A stretch of 64,000 nucleotides of DNA from JAAYDS01 sp012729155 (GTDB lineage Bacteria; Chloroflexota; Anaerolineae; UBA1429), in contig DAIPBO010000008.1 of assembly GCA_036774405.1 (NCBI GenBank), positions 1 through 64,000 on the forward strand, in the 5' to 3' direction. Positions 58,202-64,000 of the stretch are shown here, one piece after another. Below the pieces are notes generated by a model, which was given only the letters and a program-made list of their open reading frames with translations, was not told the origin of the DNA and did no database searches. Each line of letters starts with the position of its first letter. The stretch's first letter is position 1. A program made the position numbers and the translations under genes.

Positions 58202-59440
58202 ATGAAACGCCACTCTACCTCGACAGCAGCTCTGTGGCAGGCCGTGAATCACCCTCTCACGTTGCTCACTCCGGCTATGGGGTGTGTAGGCGCCTGGGTG
58301 TGGTGGCGTGGCACGCCAGTGGCTCAGACTGCGACTGGACTGGGCGCCCGTGGTGTAGCAGCGCTGTTGCTGGCTACCGCGATACTGGCAGTCTTTCGCG
58401 CGCTCGACGAGATGCTCGTCGACTGGCATGTCGCCGCACCCAGGCTCGGTCGCGCTCGACGCCTCGCTTCGGGGCCCTATCCGGTGGCGCTGCCCGACTG
58501 GCTGCGTCATTGCAGTGTGCTGGTCGGGCTCGAGTGTGATCTCGGTTCTGATGAGCAGCCGGCGGCGGTGCTGTATCGTTCGCGTCTGCAGCGGTGCCTG
58601 CGCTCACTCCTCAGCTGGGGCCTGGCGTTGCTCACCACCTGCCTGGCGGCGGTCGTGCTGGAGCCCGCTGCAACCACACGCGGGGTGCTTGTGCTGGGGC
58701 AGCCGACTCTGCTCGCAGGTCAAGATGTCGTGCTCACGCTCCAAGAGGTGCTGGTTGCCTCGCATGGAGGTGGATTGCGGGCGACCGAGGCTCGCACCAC
58801 TATGGCCCGGAGCGGCGCAGAGCGACAGCTGACGATCGGCCGTTGGCCTGGCGTCATCGCGGCAGGTCAGTGGGTGAGGTTGGGCGGTAGCCTGCCCGCA
58901 GCGAGTGTGCAGGCTCGTCAACGGAGCGGACGGGTGCTGGTGGCACAGGCCATCGATGGCCCGCGTGCCCCCTCCCAACGGGCCCGAGTTGCATTTGATG
59001 ACCATGAGCAAGAGCAGCTGGTGGTCGTCGCTGAGGCGGGACTGTTGCTGCGGCTGATCCAGCGGTTCGAGCAGGCAGGCGGGTCAGCCCTGTACGTTGA
59101 GGCTCTCGATGGTCAGTCAGGGCGCGTGCTGACGAGTGCACAAGTCCTCTCGCCAACGACGCTGGCTGCTAACCACACGACGATTCAGGTGGTGCCAGAG
59201 GTCGCGGTGGTTATCCAGTCGCTCAGCCTGCCGCTGGCGATGCTAGGATTACTGTCTGCCATCGCCTTGCTTGTCGGGTTGATAGCACAACTGTGCTGGC
59301 CCGTCCGAAGGGCATGGCTCGCCTGGACAGCCAACGAGGAGACATGGCTGCTCGACGCCCATCATCTGCCTTGGGATGGGCGGTGGCTGCTATCGTTGGA
59401 GGCCGCCCTGGACGTTTCAGATCGTCGCTCGGTCACGTGA
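58202..59440 (+). CDS. Membrane protein with large extracytoplasmic domain, unknown
   Basis: 412 aa with four predicted membrane helices (about 19-35, 51-68, 138-153, 342-366) and a region of about 190 residues between the third and fourth that is probably outside the membrane. The topology resembles ResB-type cytochrome c biogenesis proteins, but I see no confirming motif. It ends 85 bp before the Yip1-like gene. Function not assigned. Confidence 0.6.
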   Translation: MKRHSTSTAALWQAVNHPLTLLTPAMGCVGAWVWWRGTPVAQTATGLGARGVAALLLATAILAVFRALDEMLVDWHVAAPRLGRARRLASGPYPVALPDWLRHCSVLVGLECDLGSDEQPAAVLYRSRLQRCLRSLLSWGLALLTTCLAAVVLEPAATTRGVLVLGQPTLLAGQDVVLTLQEVLVASHGGGLRATEARTTMARSGAERQLTIGRWPGVIAAGQWVRLGGSLPAASVQARQRSGRVLVAQAIDGPRAPSQRARVAFDDHEQEQLVVVAEAGLLLRLIQRFEQAGGSALYVEALDGQSGRVLTSAQVLSPTTLAANHTTIQVVPEVAVVIQSLSLPLAMLGLLSAIALLVGLIAQLCWPVRRAWLAWTANEETWLLDAHHLPWDGRWLLSLEAALDVSDRRSVT

Positions 59441-59525
59441 CTTTGCCCTCGGCGCAACTCAACGCGTCTGGAAGCGTACGCACAGGTGGTAGCTATCGGT
59501 CGTTGGCCTGTGCAGGAGGATGGTG

Positions 59526-60251
59526 ATGCGTCTGAACAGGATACTGCTTGCGATGATTGATCGGCCGACTCAGGCGATGGCCGCCGTAACAGCTCGCCCG
59601 CGGTCTTGGTGGCTACCTGCACTGCTTGTCTTGTCGAGTCTGGCCCTACTCACTGTGGTTAGCGCGCCGCAGACGGTTGCCCTGACCAATGAGCGCCAGG
59701 CAGTGATTCTCAAGCCGATCGTGGCGAGCCTGCCTGAGGATCAGGCGGCGCTGGTGATGGCACGTTCGCAGATGACCGAGCGCAAGCTGGTGTTGAGCGC
59801 CGTATTGGGTGGTGGCGTCGTCATGGCCATTGGGTGGCTTGTGAGGGCGGGTGTTGTGCACCTGTCTGCGCTGGCTCTAGGTGGGCAAAGCACCTGGGCT
59901 GGTACCTTTGCCGCCGCAGGTGTGTGGAGCATGCTGCCAGACTTTGCCCGCAATCTCGTTCAGACGCTCGTAATCGCCGTCAACGGCCGTCTAATCGAGC
60001 ATCAGGGGCTGTCGTTCCTGGCCGCCAGTGGCGACTGGCTGCAGGACGGTACCAACCTGCTGTACGCTTTTCTAGCGGGTATCGATCCTTTTACCCTGTG
60101 GCACCTGATCTTGCTGAGCGTGGCAGTCGCCGTCGCCGCCAAGCTGAGCACAGGCAAGTCAATCACCCTGGCCGTCGTCACCTGGGCGGTGTTCACCGGC
60201 AGCAGGCTGTTGCTGGTGGCGATCAGCAGTGCCCTTGGCACTTTGGGCTGA
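59526..60251 (+). CDS. Yip1-like membrane protein
   Basis: 241 aa with five predicted membrane helices and the general pattern of bacterial Yip1 domains (ITARPRSWW-like start, then helices at about 30-50, 90-115, 125-150, 185-205, 215-238). Such proteins often precede MacAB-like efflux genes. I use ATG 59526 behind AGGAGG rather than ATG 59520. Role unknown, possibly assisting the efflux system that follows. Confidence 0.68.
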   Translation: MRLNRILLAMIDRPTQAMAAVTARPRSWWLPALLVLSSLALLTVVSAPQTVALTNERQAVILKPIVASLPEDQAALVMARSQMTERKLVLSAVLGGGVVMAIGWLVRAGVVHLSALALGGQSTWAGTFAAAGVWSMLPDFARNLVQTLVIAVNGRLIEHQGLSFLAASGDWLQDGTNLLYAFLAGIDPFTLWHLILLSVAVAVAAKLSTGKSITLAVVTWAVFTGSRLLLVAISSALGTLG

Positions 60252-60280
60252 TAGTGGTTGCAGCAAATAGCGAGGTGCGC

Positions 60281-61747
60281 ATGAAGAGACTGCTTCTCAT
60301 TGCTCTGGTGGTTGCGTTGGCGGCCGCGAGCTGGATTCTGTACTCGCAAGAGCATGATAAAGTGGCCCCCTTGCCTGAGGGCATCATCACCGAGGCAGTG
60401 ACACGTGGCACAATCGAATCGCTGATCAGCGCGACAGGCTCAGTGGCCGCCGAGTATGAACAACAGCTTACTTTTGCTGCCGCCGGCCAAGTCGTTGAGG
60501 TGCTGGTCGAGGAAGGCGATCGCGTGATTGCGGGCCAGACATTGGCGCGGCTAGATGATCAGGATCTGCTTATTGCCGTAAGGCAGGCCGAGGCCGCGCT
60601 TGCGGTTACCGAGGCGCAGCTTGCGCAGACTCGGGTGGGCCCCACGGCCGAGGAGATTGCGCGTTACGAAGCGGCAGTCGAGATCGCACAAGCGAGTAGC
60701 GCCAGTGCCCGCGCAGGGGTCGCTAGCGCTCAGGCGAACATCGACCGGGTGCTGGCCGGCGCAACAGATGAAGAGATCAGTATCGCTGAACGCCGAGTCG
60801 AAGAGGCCAAGAACAGACTGTGGGGCACACAGTCTCAGCGAGATGCCATCTGTGGCCGACTCGAGTTTGGTGGCATGGAGGCCGATTGTGACAATGCCGA
60901 GGCCTCGGTGAATCAGGCTGAGGAGGCCGTGCGCATCGCCGAGCTGCAGCTGCAATCGACACTCAAGGGGGCGCGGCCTGAGGAGTTGACAACCGCACGC
61001 GCTCAGCTGGACCAGGCCAGGGCGCAGCTGGCGCAGACGGTGTCACAGGTGTCTCAAGCAGAGGCAGACCTTGCTCGTGCCCTCCGTGGGGCTTCGCCAG
61101 AGCAAGTGGCAGTGGCCGAGGCGCAGGTCGAGCAGAGTCAGATCGGGGTGCTCTCGGCCGAGCTGCGGCTCGCCGATGTTGAACTCAAGGCGCCCAACTC
61201 TGGCGTTCTGGCGTGGTGGAGCCTACGAGCGGGCGATCAGGTGTCACCTGGCACGCCAGTGGGTACGCTTGTCGATGATGAGCGCTATCACCTGTTGGTA
61301 GATATTGATGAGACCGATATCGGCCAGGTCTGCAAAGGCCAGGAGGCGCGCCTGAGCCTCGACGCCTATCCGGAGGTCAATCTCGCCGGGCGCGTCACCT
61401 CTGTGAGCCTGCTCGGCGAGGCAGTTCAAGGGCTTGTCACCTATCGCGTGCGAGTCGATCTGGAGCCAACGGATGTGGCCGTGCGCCCTTTGATGACGGC
61501 TACCGTTGATATCGTCGTTGACCGCCAGGAGGAGGCACTGCGAATACCAACCCGCGCGCTGCGGCGCGACGCCAAGGGACGTTACGTCGATGCTGTACGC
61601 AGTAACCGCATTGAGCGCGTCGATGTCGTGATCGGCGTCTCAGACAGTGTCTACACCGAGGTGGTGCAGGGGCTAGCTGAGGGCGACCAGGTAGTGGTCA
61701 GTCAGCCGCGCACTGATCTATTCGGTGGCCTGGCGGGAGGCAACTGA
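60281..61747 (+). CDS. MacA/HlyD-type periplasmic adaptor (membrane fusion protein)
   Basis: 488 aa: an N-terminal membrane helix (RLLLIALVVALAAASWIL), a lipoyl-like half (AAGQVVEVLVEEGDRVIAGQ), a long helical hairpin (about 90-285, repeats with ARAGVASAQAN, TTARAQLDQARAQLAQ) and a second lipoyl half with beta-barrel (VELKAPNSGVLAWWSLRAGD). The last codon overlaps the ATPase start (TGATG). It links the MacB-type transporter to the outside; in a monoderm-like envelope it may act as an extracytoplasmic stalk. Confidence 0.9.
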   Translation: MKRLLLIALVVALAAASWILYSQEHDKVAPLPEGIITEAVTRGTIESLISATGSVAAEYEQQLTFAAAGQVVEVLVEEGDRVIAGQTLARLDDQDLLIAVRQAEAALAVTEAQLAQTRVGPTAEEIARYEAAVEIAQASSASARAGVASAQANIDRVLAGATDEEISIAERRVEEAKNRLWGTQSQRDAICGRLEFGGMEADCDNAEASVNQAEEAVRIAELQLQSTLKGARPEELTTARAQLDQARAQLAQTVSQVSQAEADLARALRGASPEQVAVAEAQVEQSQIGVLSAELRLADVELKAPNSGVLAWWSLRAGDQVSPGTPVGTLVDDERYHLLVDIDETDIGQVCKGQEARLSLDAYPEVNLAGRVTSVSLLGEAVQGLVTYRVRVDLEPTDVAVRPLMTATVDIVVDRQEEALRIPTRALRRDAKGRYVDAVRSNRIERVDVVIGVSDSVYTEVVQGLAEGDQVVVSQPRTDLFGGLAGGN

Positions 61748-62478
61748 TGCTGATCGAGCTGCGCGACATCACCAAAGTGTATGATATGGGTGCGGTCCAG
61801 GTTCACGCCCTGCGTGGCGTGAGCCTTGATGTCGCTGAAGGTGAGATGACGGCTATCATGGGGCCATCGGGCTCGGGCAAGAGCACGTTGATGAACATCA
61901 TGGGCTGTCTGGACCAGGCCACCTCGGGTGTCTATGCACTGGGCGGCACCAACGTCTCCACGCTCGATGACAACCAGTTGGCCGCGATTCGGAACGCACG
62001 CATCGGCTTTGTCTTTCAGAACTATAACTTGCTGAGCCGTACCACGGCCATCGATAACGTAGAACTCCCCTTGATCTATGCTGGCGCCCGCAATCGGCGA
62101 GAGCTTGCCCGTCAGGCCCTTGAGCAGGTAGGGCTGGTCGACCGCATGTACCACCGACCTTATGAGCTCTCGGGGGGACAGCAGCAGCGCGTCGCCATTG
62201 CACGAGCCCTGGTCAATCAACCTTCACTGATCCTGGCTGATGAGCCGACCGGTAACCTGGACTCGGCGACGGGCCTGGAGATCATTGCTCTATTTCAGCG
62301 GCTGAACAGAGAGCACGGCATCAGCGTGGTCTTTGTAACGCATGCCCCCGAAATCGCGGCCTATACCCGACGCATCGTCACGCTGCGAGACGGACTGGTG
62401 GAGAACGACGCGCCAGTGCATACACCGCTGCTCGAGCCTCAGCCTGGCCTTAACAGATCTGAGGATGAGGTCGCATGA
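61747..62478 (+). CDS. MacB-type ABC transporter ATP-binding protein
   Basis: 243 aa: Walker A GPSGSGKSTLMNIMG, Q-loop FVFQNYNLL, signature LSGGQQQRVAIARAL, Walker B ILADEPTGNLDS and switch His in FVTHAPEIA. It belongs to the LolD/MacB/FtsE-like type that powers mechanotransmission rather than classic transport. It shares one base with the adaptor stop and overlaps the permease gene by four bases. Confidence 0.94.
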   Translation: MLIELRDITKVYDMGAVQVHALRGVSLDVAEGEMTAIMGPSGSGKSTLMNIMGCLDQATSGVYALGGTNVSTLDDNQLAAIRNARIGFVFQNYNLLSRTTAIDNVELPLIYAGARNRRELARQALEQVGLVDRMYHRPYELSGGQQQRVAIARALVNQPSLILADEPTGNLDSATGLEIIALFQRLNREHGISVVFVTHAPEIAAYTRRIVTLRDGLVENDAPVHTPLLEPQPGLNRSEDEVA

Positions 62479-63716
62479 GCCTGCTCGAAAGTGTGCGGAT
62501 GGCGTTACGTAGCCTGGCCGCCAACAAGCTCCGGGCCGGGCTTACGATGCTCGGCATCATCATTGGTACGGGAGCTGTCATTGCGTTGCTGTCGGTGGGT
62601 GAGGGCGCACGCGCGGCTATCACTTCTGAGATCCAGAGCATCGGCTCGAACCTGATCTTTGTCTTTCCCGGTAGTCTCGAACAATCCACCGGCTACAGTC
62701 AGAACTATGCACCGCTTACTCTCGAAGATGCCCATGCCCTGGCGGATCCGGCGTTGGCGCCGAGTGTTGGGGCAGTAGCGCCGCTTATCGATAGGAGTTT
62801 TCCGGTAACGGCGGGCAGCGATGCAGTGCAGGTCGAGGTGATCGGTACGACGCCCGATTTCGAGTTCGTGCGTAACTACCCGGTCGATTATGGCGTCTTT
62901 ATCAGTGACGCCGACATCGCCGCAGAGGCTCGCGTTGCCGTTCTGGGCGCGGCCACCGCACGCAAGCTGCTGGGCGACGAAAGCCTCGCGCTTGGCGAGA
63001 CGGTGCGCATCAATCGCATCCCGTTTACGGTGGTTGGTGTGCTGGTCGCCAAGGGCGGGCAGGGCTTTGCAGGTGGCAGTGCCGACGACGTTGTGATCGT
63101 ACCCATCACAACGGCGCTCAGGAGGCTGGTGAGCGGCAGACAGGCGGCCACTACCGGCCGCGCAGTCGACTATATCACAGTGTCGGCCATTGACGAGGAC
63201 AGCATCGACGCAGCGATCGAAGAGATCAGTTGGGTGCTGCGCGATCGTCATGGCATTGAGTATCAGGAAGACGACTTTACTGTCACCTCCCAGCAAGACA
63301 TTTTGGGAGTGTTCGATCAGATCACTAACGTGCTGACGATCTTTTTGGGCGCGATTGCCGGCATATCATTGCTGGTGGGTGGCATCGGTATCATGAACAT
63401 CATGTTGGTCTCGGTGACTGAGCGCACTCGCGAGATCGGCATTCGCAAGGCCGTCGGTGCACGGCGAGGCGACATCCTGGTGCAGTTTCTGATCGAGTCT
63501 ATCGTGATGAGCGTGATCGGTGGCATCGTAGGCATAGCCTTCGGTTGGGGCATCTCACTCGCGGTCAACTCCACCGGGCAATTCACCACGGTGGTGACGC
63601 CACAGTCGGTATTGCTCGCGGTGAGCTTCTCGATGGCCGTGGGCCTGTTCTTTGGGATCTATCCCGCCTCACGGGCGGCCAATCTGAACCCTATCGAAGC
63701 ACTCCACTATGAGTGA
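62475..63716 (+). CDS. MacB-type ABC transporter permease
   Basis: 413 aa. One N-terminal helix (LRAGLTMLGIIIGTGAVIAL), a large extracytoplasmic MacB periplasmic core (about 45-285) and three C-terminal helices (FLGAIAGISLLVGGIGIMNI, SIVMSVIGGIVGIAFGW, VLLAVSFSMAVGLFFGIYPA) form the FtsX/MacB type VII layout. RTREIGIRKAVGARRGDIL is the conserved coupling loop. It completes an adaptor-ATPase-permease efflux operon; the substrate is not predictable. Confidence 0.93.
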   Translation: MSLLESVRMALRSLAANKLRAGLTMLGIIIGTGAVIALLSVGEGARAAITSEIQSIGSNLIFVFPGSLEQSTGYSQNYAPLTLEDAHALADPALAPSVGAVAPLIDRSFPVTAGSDAVQVEVIGTTPDFEFVRNYPVDYGVFISDADIAAEARVAVLGAATARKLLGDESLALGETVRINRIPFTVVGVLVAKGGQGFAGGSADDVVIVPITTALRRLVSGRQAATTGRAVDYITVSAIDEDSIDAAIEEISWVLRDRHGIEYQEDDFTVTSQQDILGVFDQITNVLTIFLGAIAGISLLVGGIGIMNIMLVSVTERTREIGIRKAVGARRGDILVQFLIESIVMSVIGGIVGIAFGWGISLAVNSTGQFTTVVTPQSVLLAVSFSMAVGLFFGIYPASRAANLNPIEALHYE

Positions 63717-63723
63717 GAGTGGC

Positions 63724-64000
63724 TCATGTTTCGTCAGGGGCATCAGGCAAGGGTGGTCGCACCTGCCCGTCGGCGAGCAGGCGGTCGAGGAGCTGCTGTG
63801 TCTCTTGCTGCTGCAGAAAGGCCGATAGCAGCGCCTGCTTGTAACGCACTGCTCGAGCGCTCTCGCGCGTCTGTTCATCGAGACGATCCATCAGTCGTTG
63901 AGTCAGATCGCCCATCATCTCGCGCATCTGCTCCTGCTTTTGCGTGAGCAGTTCGTGCAGTTGCTCGTTCTCAAGGAGCAGGGCGCTCACCACCTCGCGC
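63724..64000 (-). CDS. Small coiled-coil protein, probably cut at the right edge
   Basis: Gln/Glu-rich helical protein (ENEQLHELLTQKQEQMREMM, then a second helical stretch) ending 7 bp after the permease stop on the opposite strand. The visible GTG at 63993 could be the start (89 aa), but the frame is open to the window edge, so more may lie outside. No family recognised. Confidence 0.55.
   Translation of the reverse strand, partial: REVVSALLLENEQLHELLTQKQEQMREMMGDLTQRLMDRLDEQTRESARAVRYKQALLSAFLQQQETQQLLDRLLADGQVRPPLPDAPDET

Overview
This 64 kb window is a compact, high-GC bacterial chromosome segment. I recognise 61 protein-coding genes (the first and probably the last are cut by the window edges), one tRNA-Asp and one T-box leader. 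There is no CRISPR array, insertion sequence, prophage or rRNA. Purine-rich Shine-Dalgarno sites, frequent GTG/TTG starts, many ATGA stop/start overlaps, a serS T-box, a c-di-AMP receptor and operators of the Gram-positive GAAC-N4-GTTC SOS type suggest a Chloroflexota bacterium (Anaerolineae-like). That placement is inference from gene content and style; no 16S or other phylogenetic marker was compared.

Layout. 1-5.8 kb: housekeeping run ffh-rpsP-khpA-rimM-dprA-manC-cinA-phosphodiesterase. 5.9-8.3 kb: ECF sigma factor, anti-sigma factor and a polymer-forming membrane protein, with an ECF-type promoter in front. 8.3-13.1 kb: ferric-reductase-like protein, esterase and a sugar-metabolism set (Gfo/Idh/MocA oxidoreductase, mutarotase, enolase-superfamily dehydratase). 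13.1-17.5 kb: lspA, RluA-type pseudouridine synthase, a nitrilase-fold protein without its catalytic residues, threonine aldolase, acpS and a SWIM protein. 17.6-27.7 kb: second Gfo/Idh/MocA protein, TPR/L,D-transpeptidase, coiled-coil protein, selB, LysM/glycosidase-like protein, amidase and GH4 glycosidase. 27.7-31.8 kb (minus): HPP protein, subtilase with a separate propeptide-like gene, aldo/keto reductase and a FadR-type regulator.

31.9-37.1 kb holds a three-gene helicase/nuclease operon resembling AddAB split into three subunits; its promoter contains a perfect SOS-box palindrome. 37.1-42.3 kb (minus): M55 peptidase, c-di-AMP receptor, a pseudokinase with about seven Ig-like repeats and a flavin reductase. 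42.4-45.1 kb: GrpE-like protein, zinc-ribbon/TPR membrane protein and T-box-controlled serS. 45.1-52.0 kb (minus): a five-gene Ser/Thr phosphorylation operon (kinase-FHA, PP2C, VWA, zinc-ribbon-FHA, membrane kinase). 52.1-58.1 kb: tRNA-Asp, TauE/SafE permease, tyrS, a degenerate DprA paralogue divergent from an FmdE-TrmO fusion across three CACGTACGTG-type repeats, and a ThuA-like protein. 58.2-63.7 kb: membrane proteins and a MacAB-type efflux system.

The most interesting material is the SOS-controlled split helicase-nuclease operon, a second SOS-type operator before the catalytically dead nitrilase homologue, the zinc-ribbon/FHA/VWA/PP2C kinase system with its separate pseudokinase, and the iterated operator between the dprA-like gene and the FmdE-TrmO fusion. 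Promoter, operator and terminator calls were read by eye from consensus and spacing and have not been tested.
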